A stretch of 48,110 bases of DNA from Jiangella rhizosphaerae (lineage in GTDB: Bacteria; Actinomycetota; Actinomycetes; Jiangellales; Jiangellaceae). Position numbers and translations under genes: made by a program. Position 1 is the first letter of the stretch, and each line of letters opens with the position of its first letter. The stretch spans positions 1 through 48,110 of the forward strand of contig NZ_QUAL01000045.1 in the NCBI RefSeq assembly GCF_003579925.1, in the 5' to 3' direction. Positions 19,601-28,946 of this stretch are shown one piece after another. The notes under the pieces were generated by a model. The model saw only the letters and a program-made list of their open reading frames with translations. It was not told where the DNA came from and ran no database searches.

Positions 19601-21141
19601 ACTCGATCGAGGACCTCAAGCAGCTCATCCACGACCTCAAGAACGCCAACCCGGCCGCCCGCATCCACGTGAAGCTGGTCGCCGAGGTCGGCGTCGGCAC
19701 GGTCGCCGCGGGCGTCTCGAAGGCGCACGCCGACGTCGTGCTGATCTCCGGTCACGACGGCGGCACCGGCGCCGCGCCGCTGACCAGCCTCAAGCACGCC
19801 GGCGGACCGTGGGAGCTGGGCCTGGCCGAGACGCAGCAGACGCTGCTGCTCAACGGCCTGCGCGACCGCATCGTCGTTCAGACCGACGGCCAGCTCAAGA
19901 CCGGCCGCGACGTCATCGTCGCCGCGCTGCTGGGCGCCGAGGAGTACGGGTTCGCGACGGCGCCGCTGGTGGTGTCCGGCTGCATCATGATGCGGGTCTG
20001 CCACCTCGACACCTGCCCCGTCGGCGTCGCGACGCAGAACCCCGAGCTGCGCAAGAAGTTCACCGGGCGGCCGGAGTTCGTCGTCAACTTCTTCCAGTAC
20101 ATCGCCGAAGAGGTGCGCGAGTACCTCGCCCAGCTGGGCTTCCGCAGCCTCGACGAGGTCATCGGCCGCGCCGACCTGCTCGACACCACCGCGGCCGTCG
20201 ACCACTGGAAGGCCGCAGGGCTCGACCTCTCGCCGATCCTGCACGTGCCCGAGCTGCCCGACGGCGCCGCCCGGCGCCAGGTGGTGAGCCAGGACCACGG
20301 GCTGGAGAAGGCGCTGGACAACCAGCTCATCGCGCTGGCCACCGACGCCCTGGAGCACGGCGAGCGGGTGCAGATCAAGCTCGAGGTGCGCAACGTCAAC
20401 CGCACGGTCGGCACCATGCTCGGCCACGAGGTCACCAAGCGCACCGGCGGCGCCGGCCTGCCCGACGACACCATCGACGTCACGTTCACCGGCTCGGCCG
20501 GGCAGTCGTTCGGCGCGTTCCTGCCGGCCGGCGTCACGCTGCGGCTGGAGGGTGACGTCAACGACTACCTCGCCAAGGGGCTCTCGGGCGGCCGGGTGAT
20601 CGTGCGGCCCGACCGCAACGCGCCGTTCCCCGCGGAGGAGAACATCATCGCCGGCAACGTCGCCGCCTACGGCGCCACCGGCGGCGAGCTGTTCGTCCGC
20701 GGCCTCGTGGGCGAGCGGTTCTGCGTGCGCAACTCCGGCGTCACGGCCGTCGTCGAGGGCGTCGGCGACCACGCCTGCGAGTACATGACCGGCGGCACCG
20801 TCGTCGTGCTCGGCCGCACCGGCCGCAACATCGCCGCCGGCATGTCCGGCGGCACGGCGTTCGTCCTCGACCTCGACCCCAGCCTCGTGAACCCCGAGAT
20901 GGTCGAGATCGAGACGCCCGACGCCGGCGAGCTGGCCCGGCTGCACGGCATCATCTCGAAGTACCACGAGGAGACCGGCTCGGCCGTCGCCGAGGCGCTG
21001 CTGGCCGACTGGACGGCCGCGATGGCCCGGTTCTCGCTCATCATGCCCACTGACTACAAGCGAGTGCTCGCCGCCAAGGCCGCCGCCGAGCGCGATGGAC
21101 GCGATGTGGACGTCGCGATCATGGAGGCGGCGCATGGCTGA
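16621..21141 (+). CDS. gltB: Glutamate synthase (NADPH) large subunit
   Basis: 1506 residues, full length. Transfers the amide of glutamine to 2-oxoglutarate. Domains in order: propeptide of 19 residues, N-terminal Ntn amidotransferase with nucleophile Cys20 (DACGVAF), central domain, FMN-binding synthase barrel ([25 protein letters not shown]), a 3Fe-4S motif C-x5-C-x4-C at 1121, 1127 and 1132, and the C-terminal beta-helix (GXGXG-type repeats). ATG start with weak GACGGGAG site. Overlaps gltD by 8 bases. A GlnR-like site lies upstream. Confidence 0.97.
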   Translation: MRLTPHPQGLYDPRFEHDACGVAFVATLDGVASRAIIDRGLTALSNLDHRGASGAEPDSGDGAGILMQVPDGFCRAVAGVELPAAGHYATGLAFIPDDDAQDAEIVEATARVAAEEGLTVLAWRDVPTTPELLGKTARSTLPRIRQLFVADADDARTSGIDLDRKAFALRKRLERTTGAYFPSLSSRTLVYKGMLTTGQLEPFFPDLSDERLASAIAVVHSRFSTNTFPSWPLAHPYRFVAHNGEINTVQGNRNWMRARESQLASEVIGGDLSRLYPVVAPDGSDSASFDEVLELLHLGGRSLPHAVRMMIPEAWENHQGISKARRDFFEFHSTIMEPWDGPAAVVFTDGSLVGAVLDRNGLRPGRYWITDDGLVVLASEAGVLDLDPATVVRKGRLEPGRMFLVDVAGHKVMDDDEVMDKLAAAEPYGEWLHAGLIRLGDLPEREHVVHTHASVTRRQQTFGYTEEELRLLLAPMAKTGAEPIGSMGTDTPVATLSDRPRLLFDYFSQLFAQVTNPPLDAIREELVTSLAGTIGPEGNLLEPGPASCRQLVLPFPVIDNDQLAKIIHVNRDGNLPGYATHVIRGLYDVAGGGAELGRRLAEICTEASKAIESGARIIVLSDRHSDTTLAPIPSLLLTSAVHHHLIREKSRTKVGLVVEAGDVREVHHVALLIGYGAGAVNPYLAMESVEDLVRQGTLLPGVSPEKAVANLIKALGKGVLKVMSKMGVSTVASYTGAQIFEALGLSAEVVDRYFTGTTSRLGGIGLDGIAEEVRRRHARAYPRGGSATRHRKLEVGGEYQWRREGEPHLFDPETVFRLQHSTRAGRYDVFKQYTRQVDEQSKRLMTLRGLFTLKTGERPPVPIDEVESVDSIVKRFSTGAMSYGSISKEAHETLAIAMNRLGGKSNTGEGGEDTDRLYDPERRSAIKQVASGRFGVTSDYLSNADDIQIKMAQGAKPGEGGQLPGHKVYPWVARTRHSTPGVGLISPPPHHDIYSIEDLKQLIHDLKNANPAARIHVKLVAEVGVGTVAAGVSKAHADVVLISGHDGGTGAAPLTSLKHAGGPWELGLAETQQTLLLNGLRDRIVVQTDGQLKTGRDVIVAALLGAEEYGFATAPLVVSGCIMMRVCHLDTCPVGVATQNPELRKKFTGRPEFVVNFFQYIAEEVREYLAQLGFRSLDEVIGRADLLDTTAAVDHWKAAGLDLSPILHVPELPDGAARRQVVSQDHGLEKALDNQLIALATDALEHGERVQIKLEVRNVNRTVGTMLGHEVTKRTGGAGLPDDTIDVTFTGSAGQSFGAFLPAGVTLRLEGDVNDYLAKGLSGGRVIVRPDRNAPFPAEENIIAGNVAAYGATGGELFVRGLVGERFCVRNSGVTAVVEGVGDHACEYMTGGTVVVLGRTGRNIAAGMSGGTAFVLDLDPSLVNPEMVEIETPDAGELARLHGIISKYHEETGSAVAEALLADWTAAMARFSLIMPTDYKRVLAAKAAAERDGRDVDVAIMEAAHG

Positions 21142-22603
21142 CCCACGAGGTTTCCTGAAGACCCCGCGCAAGGGCGCGACGCCGCGCCCGGTCGAGGAGC
21201 GGCTGCGCGACTGGAACGAGGTCTACCCCGCACCGGGCATCGGCCGCACCCTGCTGCCGATCATCGTCGAGCAGGCCGGGCGCTGCATGGACTGCGGCAT
21301 CCCGTTCTGCCACCACGGCTGCCCGCTGGGCAACCTCATCCCGGAGTGGAACGACCTCGTCTGGCGCGACGACTGGAAGGTGGCCGCCGAGCGGCTGCAC
21401 GCCACGAACAACTTCCCGGAGTTCACCGGGCGGCTGTGCCCGGCGCCGTGCGAGGCGGCCTGTGTGGTGGCCATCGCCGACGACGCCGTCACCATCAAGA
21501 ACGTCGAGGTCTCCATCATCGACAAGGCGTTCGACGAGGGCTGGGTGGCGCCGCTGCCGCCGGAGCGGCTGACCGACCGGACGGTGGCCGTCATCGGCTC
21601 CGGCCCGGCCGGCCTGGCCGTCGCCCAGCAGCTGACCCGTGCCGGGCACACCGTCGCCGTCTACGAGCGCGCCGACCGCGCCGGCGGGCTGCTGCGCTAC
21701 GGCATCCCCGAGTTCAAGATGGAGAAGCGGCACCTCGACCGCCGGCTGGACCAGATGCGCGCCGAGGGCACCATCTTCCGCACCGGCGTCGAGGTCGGCG
21801 TCGCCGTCACCGGCAAGGAGCTGCGGGCCCGCTACGACGCCGTCGTGCTGGCCGTGGGCGCCACCGACTGGCGCGACCTCCCGATCCCGGGCCGCGAGCT
21901 CGACGGCGTCCACCAGGCCATGGAGTACCTCCCGCAGGCCAACCGCACCGCACTCGGCGAGGCCGTCCCCGGCCAGATCACCGCCGAGGGCAAGCACGTC
22001 GTCATCATCGGCGGCGGCGACACCGGCGCCGACTGCCTGGGCACGGCCCACCGGCAGGGCGCGGCGTCGGTCACCCAGCTGGAGATCATGCCCGAGCCGC
22101 CCAGCACCCGGCACCCGTCCACGCCGTGGCCGACGTACCCGCTCATGCTGCGCACGTCCAGCGCCCACGAGGAGGGCGGCGAGCGCGTCTACGCGGTCTC
22201 CACGCAGGAGTTCGTCGGCGACGGCGGCAAGGTGAAGGCGCTGCGGCTGGTCGAGGTCCAGCGGACGCAGACCGGCGGGTTCGAGCCGGTGCCCGGCACC
22301 GAGCGTGAGCTGCCGGCCGATCTCGTCCTGCTGGCCATGGGGTTCGTCGGCCCTGAGAAGTCGCCGCTGATCGAGCAGCTGGGCGTCGAGCTCGACGCGC
22401 GGGGCAACATCGTGCGCGACGACTCGTTCGAGTCGACCGTCCCCGGCGTGTTCGTGGCCGGCGACGCCGGGCGCGGCCAGTCGCTCATCGTGTGGGCCAT
22501 CGCCGAGGGCCGGTCGGTCGCGGCGGCGGTCGACCGCAAGCTGACCGGGGTCGACCGACTGCCGTCGCCGGTCTCGCCCACCGACCGTCCGCTCGCGGTT
22601 TGA
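21134..22603 (+). CDS. gltD: Glutamate synthase small subunit
   Basis: 489 residues. Passes electrons from NADPH through FAD and Fe-S clusters to GltB. Seen: N-terminal cluster motifs with Cys51, 54, 59, 63 and Cys102, 106, 110; FAD-binding GSGPAG at 155-160; NADPH-binding [11 protein letters not shown]-terminal [20 protein letters not shown] 21134 inside the gltB end chosen because homology ([10 protein letters not shown]) begins there. Confidence 0.97.
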   Translation: MADPRGFLKTPRKGATPRPVEERLRDWNEVYPAPGIGRTLLPIIVEQAGRCMDCGIPFCHHGCPLGNLIPEWNDLVWRDDWKVAAERLHATNNFPEFTGRLCPAPCEAACVVAIADDAVTIKNVEVSIIDKAFDEGWVAPLPPERLTDRTVAVIGSGPAGLAVAQQLTRAGHTVAVYERADRAGGLLRYGIPEFKMEKRHLDRRLDQMRAEGTIFRTGVEVGVAVTGKELRARYDAVVLAVGATDWRDLPIPGRELDGVHQAMEYLPQANRTALGEAVPGQITAEGKHVVIIGGGDTGADCLGTAHRQGAASVTQLEIMPEPPSTRHPSTPWPTYPLMLRTSSAHEEGGERVYAVSTQEFVGDGGKVKALRLVEVQRTQTGGFEPVPGTERELPADLVLLAMGFVGPEKSPLIEQLGVELDARGNIVRDDSFESTVPGVFVAGDAGRGQSLIVWAIAEGRSVAAAVDRKLTGVDRLPSPVSPTDRPLAV

Positions 22604-22630
22604 GCCCAGAGAAGACTAGTGTTGGCGGAC

Positions 22631-24070
22631 GTGCGTAGAGCGAAGATTGTTTGCACTCTTGGTCCAGCGACCGACTCGCCGGAGCGGCTGCGGGAACTGA
22701 TCGACGTCGGCATGGACGTCGCCCGGTTCAACCTCAGCCACGGGAGCCACGCGGAGCACGAGGAGCGGTACCTGCGGGTGCGCAAGGCGGCCACCGAGGC
22801 CGAGCGCAACGTGGGTGTGCTCGTCGACCTGCAGGGCCCGAAGATCCGGCTGGGCGAGTTCGCGGACGGCTCGGCTGAGCTCGAGGTCGGCCAGACCTTC
22901 GTGATCACCGTCGAGGACGTCGAGGGCACGGCCGAGCGTGCGTCCACCACCTACAAGGGGCTGCCTGGCGACGTCAAGGCCGGCGACACCGTGCTGATCG
23001 ACGACGGCCGGCTCGCGCTCGAGGTCACCGACGTCACCGACACCGACGTCGTCACCACCGTCGTCATCGGCGGCAAGGTGTCCAACCACAAGGGCCTCAA
23101 CCTGCCCGGCACCGCCGTCAGCGTGCCGGCGCTGTCCGAGAAGGACATCGAGGACCTGCGCTGGGGCCTGCGCATCGGCGCCGACATGATCGCGCTGTCG
23201 TTCGTCCGGTCCGCCTCCGACGTCGACGACGTCCACCGCATCATGGCCGAAGAGGGCGTGCGGCTCCCGGTCATCGCCAAGGTCGAGAAGCCGCAGGCGG
23301 TCGAGAACCTCGCCGAGATCGTCGACGCGTTCGACGGCGTCATGGTCGCCCGCGGCGACCTCGGCGTCGAGCTGCCTCTCTGGGACGTCCCGCTGGTGCA
23401 GAAGCGCGCCGTCGAGCTGTGCCGGCGCCGGGCCAAGCCGGTCATCGTCGCCACCCAGATGCTCGACTCGATGATCACCAACCCGCGGCCCACCCGCGCC
23501 GAGACCTCCGACGTCGCCAACGCCGTCCTCGACGGCGCCGACGCCGTCATGCTGTCCGGCGAGACCAGCGTCGGTGCCTACCCCATCGAGACCGTCGCCA
23601 CCATGGCGAAGATCGTCGAGGCGGTCGAGGACCACGGCCTCGAGCGCATCCCGCCGCTGGGCACCCAGCCGCGCACCAAGGGCGGCGCCATCACCAAGGC
23701 CGCGGTCGAGACCGGCGCCCTGCTGGGGGCGAAGTACCTGGTCGCGTTCACGCAGAGCGGCGACTCCGCCCGCCGGATGGCCCGGCTGCGCCCAGGCATC
23801 CCGCTGCTGGCGTTCAGCCCGCTGAGCGCCACCCGGCACCAGCTGGCGCTGTCGTGGGGCATCGAGGCGTTCACCGCCGAGCACGTCGACCACACCGACG
23901 AGATGGTCAAGCAGGTCGACCGCATGCTGCTCGAGCAGGAGCGCTGCCGCCGCGGCGACCTCGTCATCATCGTGGCCGGGTCGCCCCCCGGCATCCCGGG
24001 CTCGACCAACGCCATGCGGGTGCACCGCATCGGCGACGCCGTCGGCAAGGTGGCTCCGGCCTACCACTGA
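22631..24070 (+). CDS. pyk: Pyruvate kinase
   Basis: 479 residues from GTG 22631. Makes pyruvate and ATP from phosphoenolpyruvate. Seen: RRAKIVCTLGPA, ARFNLSHGSH, DLQGPKIR, the catalytic VIAKVEKP with active Lys, MVARGDLGVELP, and the ATQMLDSM signature; C-terminal allosteric domain present. Start: homology begins at RRAKIV; GTG 22619 or TTG 22622 are also possible, but TAGTGT at 22617-22622 would fit a leaderless start at 22631. Lies 27 bases after gltD. Confidence 0.95.
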   Translation: MRRAKIVCTLGPATDSPERLRELIDVGMDVARFNLSHGSHAEHEERYLRVRKAATEAERNVGVLVDLQGPKIRLGEFADGSAELEVGQTFVITVEDVEGTAERASTTYKGLPGDVKAGDTVLIDDGRLALEVTDVTDTDVVTTVVIGGKVSNHKGLNLPGTAVSVPALSEKDIEDLRWGLRIGADMIALSFVRSASDVDDVHRIMAEEGVRLPVIAKVEKPQAVENLAEIVDAFDGVMVARGDLGVELPLWDVPLVQKRAVELCRRRAKPVIVATQMLDSMITNPRPTRAETSDVANAVLDGADAVMLSGETSVGAYPIETVATMAKIVEAVEDHGLERIPPLGTQPRTKGGAITKAAVETGALLGAKYLVAFTQSGDSARRMARLRPGIPLLAFSPLSATRHQLALSWGIEAFTAEHVDHTDEMVKQVDRMLLEQERCRRGDLVIIVAGSPPGIPGSTNAMRVHRIGDAVGKVAPAYH

Positions 24071-24098
24071 CGGCCGCTCCGGCAGCCGGCCGGCGTCG

Positions 24099-24314
24099 TC
24101 AGGCGTTGGCCGGCTGCAGCACGTCGTCGAGCCGGCCCTCCTTGGCCGACTCGACGATGACGCGGAACTGGGCCAGGCTCATCTGCACCCGCTGGCCGAA
24201 GTCGTCGGTGATGACGACGCGGCGCTCCGGGGGAGCGTTGTGGTCGAGGAACACTTCCGGGCACCCGCAGTCGCAGGTGCCGCAGGAGGTCGCGACGTGC
24301 CGGAGACGGTCCAT
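24099..24314 (-). CDS. Small Cys-rich protein of unknown function
   Basis: 71 residues, ATG start seven bases behind GAGG. I do not recognise the family. An N-terminal cluster CGTCDCGCPEVF has four Cys in ten residues and could hold a metal (zinc or Fe-S); the rest (RRVVITDDFGQRVQMSLAQF) looks like a compact beta-alpha unit. Convergent with pyk. Confidence 0.7.
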   Translation of the reverse strand: MDRLRHVATSCGTCDCGCPEVFLDHNAPPERRVVITDDFGQRVQMSLAQFRVIVESAKEGRLDDVLQPANA

Positions 24315-24477
24315 GGGCGGCCTCGTTTCTCGCGTTCGGAAAGTGCAGCAGCTCCATTCCGGACGGTAACCGAATCAGTCGATCATGAACAGTCTTGTTC
24401 GCCATTCCGCCGCCGAGTAGAATTCCGCGGGTCGCCCGCTCCCATTCGGTCCGTTTCGCCCTGGGTCAAGGTGGTCC

Positions 24478-25019
24478 GTGACCATCGGACAGGCCTTGGT
24501 GTCGTTCTCCGTCGTGACCGCGCTGCTCACCGTCATCCCTGGGGCGTCGCGGCGGCCGTCGGCGCGTCGGCACTGCTCGTGGCGTCGGAGACGGCGTACC
24601 GGGTGCTCACGCTGGCCGGCGCGGCCTACCTCGTGTGGCGCGGCGCGCACCTGCTCTGGACGAGCTTCCGTCGCGGCGGCGCGGACGAACTGCCGGCGGT
24701 GGCGCAACCTGCGCGCGGGTCGTCGTGGGTCTCATGGCTCACCGGACTGGGCACGAACATCCTCAATCCGAAGATCGGCGTGTTCTATGTGGCCACCATT
24801 CCGCAGTTCATTCCGGACGGCACGTCACCGCTGCTGATGGGAATTCTGCTCGCGGTGGTGCACAACCTCATCGGAATGCTGTGGTTCGCGTTCGTCATCG
24901 CCGATGCGGGATTCATGACACGCACTCTCGGCCGGTCGCGGTTCGCCCGGGCGGCCGACCGCGTGACGGGCGTCGTGCTGGTCGGGTTCGGGCTGCGGCT
25001 GGCGCTGCAGCACCGCTGA
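24478..25019 (+). pseudogene. LysE-family amino acid exporter, internal deletion and frameshift
   Basis: The reading frame begins at GTG 24478 (TIGQALVSFSVVTALLTVIPG, a typical LysE/RhtB first helix) and then shifts. From about 24541 the next part of the family reads on in another frame (WGVAAAVGASALLVASETAYR ... LAGAAYLVWRGAHLLW ... NPKIGVFYVATIPQFI) to the stop at 25017-25019. About 30 residues normally lying between PG and WG are missing, with the join at CCCTGGGGC. So a deletion of about 95-100 bases, not a multiple of three, has broken the gene. A single-base sequencing error would not explain the missing residues. Confidence 0.85.
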
Positions 25020-25033
25020 CGCCGTCGCCGGAC

Positions 25034-25912
25034 CTACTCGGACGGCGTGTAGCGCTGTTCCGGTTCGAAGGCGGGCTCGGCGTCGCGGTCGAGCTCGATG
25101 TGGATGGCGTGACGAAGGTCGGTGTAGACGACGACCCTGCTGCCGTCCTTCGGCACGCGGTCGGGTGAGCTGCGCATGCGGGCCGCCACCTCGTGGCGGC
25201 CGGCCGGCGAGTCATAGGCGACCGTCACGTCGAGCTCGGGGTCGTTGTGCAACCAGAAGCGGACGTCGCCGAGCTGGAGCCGGCCCGCATACCGGCGGCC
25301 GTCGCGCCGGAGCCGCTCGATGCACTGCTGGCGCTCACGAGCATGGCGCAGGGCGGACGGAAGCCGCACGGCCACGGTCAGACCCCAGAGGGCGGCCAGC
25401 ACCGCGACGGCCCCCGAGACGAGGGTCGCCTCGGTGCCGGGCACACCGTCGAGTGCCTGACGCACGCCCTCGGTCGGGTTTGGGCCGGCCGCCACGGCGG
25501 CCCCGGCGCCTGCCCCCACGGTGACGCCGGCCAGCAGCGGGGCCAGGTAGGACAACGCTGCCGCCCGGCGCTGCCCGAGGCGCTCTCGCGCGTATTCGGC
25601 GAGGCCGACCGTGACGAGAAGGGCCAGGTAGCCGAGGACGAGGAGACCACCGACCAGCCAGCCCGGGCCGACGTCAGCGACGCAGCCGGCGGACGTCGTG
25701 CAGCCCAGTGACGCCGAGCCGACCAGCGTCGCGGAGGCCCAGGTCGTGAACGTCAGCAGTGCCGAGAACAGCATCCGCGGGGTCAGCCGTCCTGGAGCCC
25801 GTCCTGGGGCGAGCCCCGTGATGCGGGAACCCTTGTCGGTCACCGAGAACACGGGCCGGTGGTCCCACCAGTCCGGCGAGACCGCGTCGCGCGGCGCCGC
25901 CGCGTCCGTCAT
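25034..25912 (-). CDS. Four-helix membrane protein, unknown function
   Basis: 292 residues from ATG 25912, chosen over the upstream ATG because GAGAGAGG lies at good distance. Short soluble N terminus (SPDWWDHRPVFSV), four membrane helices (about 45-65, 85-107, 118-142, 165-187), then a cytoplasmic beta-rich domain with a patch like DUF3592-type proteins (DVTVAYDSPAGRHEV, SRVVVYTDLRHAIHIEL). The family is not firmly recognised. Confidence 0.75.
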   Translation of the reverse strand: MTDAAAPRDAVSPDWWDHRPVFSVTDKGSRITGLAPGRAPGRLTPRMLFSALLTFTTWASATLVGSASLGCTTSAGCVADVGPGWLVGGLLVLGYLALLVTVGLAEYARERLGQRRAAALSYLAPLLAGVTVGAGAGAAVAAGPNPTEGVRQALDGVPGTEATLVSGAVAVLAALWGLTVAVRLPSALRHARERQQCIERLRRDGRRYAGRLQLGDVRFWLHNDPELDVTVAYDSPAGRHEVAARMRSSPDRVPKDGSRVVVYTDLRHAIHIELDRDAEPAFEPEQRYTPSE

Positions 25913-25967
25913 GGCCACCTCTCTCCACTGCTCACTCGACGTGTCATCGGCGATCATCCGACGCCGG

Positions 25968-26312
25968 TCAGTCGTCGACCTCGGCGACCGACCGGGGCAG
26001 TGCGCCCGGGGCGAAGTGGATCAGCCCCTCCGGGACGTGCCAGCGCATCGCCCGCACCTCGAACCGTCCGGCCCGGACCGCGGGGTCGGCGCTCTCGAGC
26101 TCGATCGCCCGCTCCGGATCGACCCGCAGGATGGTCAGGCCGCGGAACCGCGGGTCCTCGAGCGGGCCGGCCGCCAGCAGGTAGCCGGCGTCGTGCAAGT
26201 CGGCGAGGTGCGCCAGGTGCGCGTTCTGCAGCGCCGAGGCGGCGTCGTCGTCGAGCTCCGGTGCGTCGTCGCGCAGGACGAGCAGCGCCACGGTGTATTC
26301 GTCCAGACGCAT
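25968..26312 (-). CDS. YciI-like protein
   Basis: 114 residues from ATG 26312 (an ATG six codons upstream is possible). The pattern (EYTVALLVLRDDAPEL, HLAHLADLHDAGYLLAAGPLED, RGLTILRVDPERAIELESADPAVRAGRFEVR) fits the YciI dimeric ferredoxin-like fold with its conserved His and Asp. Function of most members unknown. Divergent from xthA with 50 bases between starts. Confidence 0.82.
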   Translation of the reverse strand: MRLDEYTVALLVLRDDAPELDDDAASALQNAHLAHLADLHDAGYLLAAGPLEDPRFRGLTILRVDPERAIELESADPAVRAGRFEVRAMRWHVPEGLIHFAPGALPRSVAEVDD

Positions 26313-26362
26313 GGCCGGACGGTAGTGCATGGGTGTCGGTGGACGCGACTACGGTAGGTGCG

Positions 26363-27226
26363 GTGAGAGTCGCCACCTGGAACGTCAACTCCGTCAAGCA
26401 GCGGCTGCCGCGCCTGCTGCCCTGGCTCGACCAGCGCCGCCCCGACGTCGTCTGCCTGCAGGAGACCAAGCTCGCCGACGACCTCATCGAGGAGCTGCTG
26501 GGCGCCGAGCTCGAGAAGCGCGGCTACCAGGCGGCCTACCACGGCGAGGCGCGCTGGAACGGTGTCGCGCTGTTCTCCAAGGTGGGCCTCGACGACGTCG
26601 TCACCGGGCTGCCCGGCGGGCCGGGCTTCCCCCACCAGGAGGCGCGCGCCGTCTCGGCCACCTGCGGGGGAGTGCGGGTGCACTCGGTCTACGTCCCCAA
26701 CGGCCGCGAGCCCGACTCCGAGCACTACGCCTACAAGCTCGAGTGGCTGGCCGCCCTGCGGGCGCAGGTCGCCGCCGGCCCCGACGCCGTCATGGTGTGC
26801 GGCGACATGAACATCGCCCCCGCCGACGCCGACGTGTTCGACCCCGACGCCTACGTCGGGCAGACCCACGTCACCGAGCCCGAGCGCGCCGCACTGGCCG
26901 ACCTCCAGTCCGCCGGCCTGCACGACGTCGTCCGCGACCGCTGGCCGTCCGAGCGGGTCTTCACCTACTGGGACTACCGCGCCGGCATGTTCCACAAGGA
27001 CCTCGGCATGCGCATCGACCTCGTGCTGGCCAGCGACCCGGTGGCCGAGCGGGTCGCCGCCGCCTGGGTCGACCGCCACGCGCGCAAGGGCACCGGCCCC
27101 AGCGACCACGCCCCGGTCATCGTCGACCTCGACGAAGCTCCCGACGGCGACATCGGCCCGGTCGTGCCCCCGCCCTCGGCCGCCGCGCCTCGGCGAGGCT
27201 CGGTGAAGCTCCCGCAGTCGAAGTAG
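26363..27226 (+). CDS. xthA: Exodeoxyribonuclease III / AP endonuclease
   Basis: 287 residues. Nicks DNA at abasic sites in base-excision repair. Seen: VATWNVNSV, CLQETKL with the metal Glu, YVPNG, the GDMNIAP catalytic Asp-Asn motif, WDYR and the C-terminal GPSDHAPVIVDL with the catalytic Asp-His. The start is GTG 26363: TACGGT at 26350-26355 lies 7 bases ahead with no Shine-Dalgarno, fitting a leaderless mRNA. The long open frame upstream is antisense to other genes. Confidence 0.93.
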   Translation: MRVATWNVNSVKQRLPRLLPWLDQRRPDVVCLQETKLADDLIEELLGAELEKRGYQAAYHGEARWNGVALFSKVGLDDVVTGLPGGPGFPHQEARAVSATCGGVRVHSVYVPNGREPDSEHYAYKLEWLAALRAQVAAGPDAVMVCGDMNIAPADADVFDPDAYVGQTHVTEPERAALADLQSAGLHDVVRDRWPSERVFTYWDYRAGMFHKDLGMRIDLVLASDPVAERVAAAWVDRHARKGTGPSDHAPVIVDLDEAPDGDIGPVVPPPSAAAPRRGSVKLPQSK

Positions 27227-27227
27227 C

Positions 27228-27246
27228 GGTATGCTCCAGTCATACC
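27228..27246 (+). promoter_or_regulatory. Palindromic operator of the RelE/ParE module
   Basis: GGTATG-CTCCAGT-CATACC lies between the xthA stop and the antitoxin ribosome site (AAGGAGTGG). TATGCT inside it could be the -10. Inference: autorepression site for the antitoxin or toxin-antitoxin complex. Confidence 0.55.
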
Positions 27247-27259
27247 AAGGAGTGGTGAC

Positions 27260-27514
27260 ATGGCCGTGAAGAAAGTTGCGGTAACGCTTCCGGAAGAGCT
27301 CTACGACATGGTCGAGCGGGCCCGGAAAATCGAGCACCGCTCCCGCTCCGAGCTGATCCAGGAAGCCTTGCGCACGCACTTCGGCGAGCCGGTCTACACC
27401 CCAACCGACGAAGAGCGCCGCATGATCGACGAGGCGCTGGACGACCTCCGACGTGATTCCGGCACGAGCCGATCCTGGGACGACGTCCACGAGGAGCTGC
27501 GGTCGCGCCGGTGA
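27260..27514 (+). CDS. Ribbon-helix-helix antitoxin
   Basis: 84 residues, ATG with AAGGAG upstream. N-terminal CopG-type fold: beta strand KKVAVTLPEELYDMVERARK, turn, and helix SRSELIQEALRTH. The acidic C terminus (DDVHEELRSRR) would wrap the toxin. Stop overlaps the toxin start (GTGA). Known role: neutralises the toxin and represses the operon. Confidence 0.88.
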   Translation: MAVKKVAVTLPEELYDMVERARKIEHRSRSELIQEALRTHFGEPVYTPTDEERRMIDEALDDLRRDSGTSRSWDDVHEELRSRR

Positions 27515-27798
27515 AGATCGCCTTCCGGCCGGCCGCGGTCGCCGATCTGCGGTCGGCACTCGAGTACTACGACGACGCGAAGCCCGGCCTCGAGGACGAC
27601 CTGATCGACGACGTCGATCGCCTGCGTCAGCGCCTGCAGACGTTCCCGCGCAGTGCTCCGGCCGTCGCCGGCTATGACAGCGTGCGCCGCGCGATGCTGC
27701 GCAGGTTCCCCTACGCGGTGTTCTATGAGTTCGGCGAGTCGGTCGAGGTGCTGCGTGTGGTCCATACCGCCCGCCATCCCGAGGCCTGGCGCCGTTAA
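27511..27798 (+). CDS. RelE/ParE-family toxin
   Basis: 95 residues, GTG start inside the antitoxin stop. Fold pattern: KIAFRPAAVADLRSALEYYDD, then FPRSAPAV, VRRAMLRRFPYAVFYEF and VEVLRVVHTARHPEAW, the usual ParE/RelE core ending. Family toxins either cleave mRNA on the ribosome or poison gyrase; the sequence does not decide which. The stop overlaps the end of the SDR fragment on the other strand. Confidence 0.87.
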   Translation: MKIAFRPAAVADLRSALEYYDDAKPGLEDDLIDDVDRLRQRLQTFPRSAPAVAGYDSVRRAMLRRFPYAVFYEFGESVEVLRVVHTARHPEAWRR

Positions 27799-27990
27799 TC
27801 CAGTTGCCAGCCGGCGTCGACGGCGATGGTCTGGGCGGTGATGGCCCGGCTGCCGTCGCCGCAGAGGAAGGCGATCAGGCCGCCGGCGTCCGACGGCTCG
27901 AGGAGGCCGCCGAGCAGCGGCTGCTTGGCCGCCACCCAGTCCGCCAGCGCCGGGTGCTCGCTCACCCGCCGGGCCAGCGGCGTGCGCACC
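27795..27990 (-). pseudogene. C-terminal fragment of a short-chain dehydrogenase
   Basis: Only the last 65 or so residues remain: VRTPLARR, the LLEPSDAGGLIAFLCGD helix and the ending ITAQTIAVDAGWQLD (classical SDR C terminus ...VDGGW). The Rossmann motif and catalytic Tyr-Lys are missing. The sequence stops abruptly at about 27990, where a fragment of an unrelated gene begins on the other strand. Confidence 0.85.
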
Positions 27991-27995
27991 AGCCG

Positions 27996-28946
27996 TCGTC
28001 GATCGGGGTGACGCCGGCCGACGTGAAGACGACCGACGACTTCCGCGACCTGTGCGCGGAGCTGACGGCGCCGCAGTCGGGCCGGTGGGCGATGGGGCCG
28101 TTCGGCCCGACGATGATGCTGCTGTTCTGGGCCGCGTTCGGCATGCCGAACAACTGGCGGCTGGAGAGCGACGGCACGCTGACCAAGGACTGGGAGACCG
28201 ACAAGTACTTCGCCGCCGTCGAGTACCACCTGGAGCTGTCCAAGCAGGGCTACTTCCACCCCGACTTCACCGGATTCTCGGTGACGCAGGCCAAGCAGGC
28301 GTTCTCGTCCGGGACGACGGCGCTGTACATGGACGGGCTCGCGGCCTGGCGCGGCTTCGTCGAGCAGGAGCGGCGCACGGTCGACGAGATCGGCGCCATG
28401 CTGCCGTTCGCGCAGCCGGGCGCCGACCCCGTCTTCCACGTCTCGTCCGGCATCTTCGGCATCACCGCGCTGCGGCAGGACGACCCGGCCGTCGTCCAGG
28501 ACCGGCTGCGGCTGCTTGACTTCCTCGCCGCGCCGTTCGGCACCGAGGAGTGGTTCCTGCTCAACTACGGCGTCGAGGGGGTGGACCACGAGATGACGAA
28601 CGGACTGCCGGTGCTCACGGACAAGGGGATCGAGGAGATCCGGACCATGTTCAAGTTCATCGGCGCGCCGCCCGGGGTGATGTTCAGCGGGCAGTCGCCG
28701 GAGTGGGTCGAGGCGCAGCACGCGTGGGCGGCCGCGGTGATCCCGGCGATCATCCCGGACCCGACGGTCGGCGTCTACATCGAGCCGGTCGAGGACACGA
28801 CGGGGGCGCTGCAGGCCGTCTATGACGCGGTCGCCGACGTGACGGCTGAGCGGGTCTCGATCGGCGACTTCCGGAAGATCACTGAGAACTGGACGGAGAA
28901 GGTCGGCAACGAGACGCGGGAGCGGTTGCAGGAGGCGACGGGGTGA
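27996..28946 (+). pseudogene. C-terminal fragment of an extracellular solute-binding protein
   Basis: About 316 residues in frame, beginning around IGVTPADVKTTDDFRDLC, with PNNWRLESDGTLTKDWET, GYFHPDFTGFS, FSSGTTALYMDG and the C-terminal IGDFRKITENWTEKV. These fit the larger ABC sugar-binding lipoproteins (500 or more residues). The signal peptide and first lobe are gone and no credible start or ribosome site exists; the open frame upstream is antisense to the SDR fragment. The reading frame is otherwise undamaged, so the truncation may be recent. Confidence 0.82.

Noticed and set aside
16561-21171. A 1536-codon open frame antisense to gltB
   Set aside because: gltB has full-length family motifs; the antisense frame is a by-product of G/C third-position bias, with runs such as GDRGHR and no recognisable domain.
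27804-28946. A full gene starting at ATG 27804
   Set aside because: Its first 60 or so codons are antisense to the SDR fragment; the solute-binding protein homology starts only near 28002, so the start is false.
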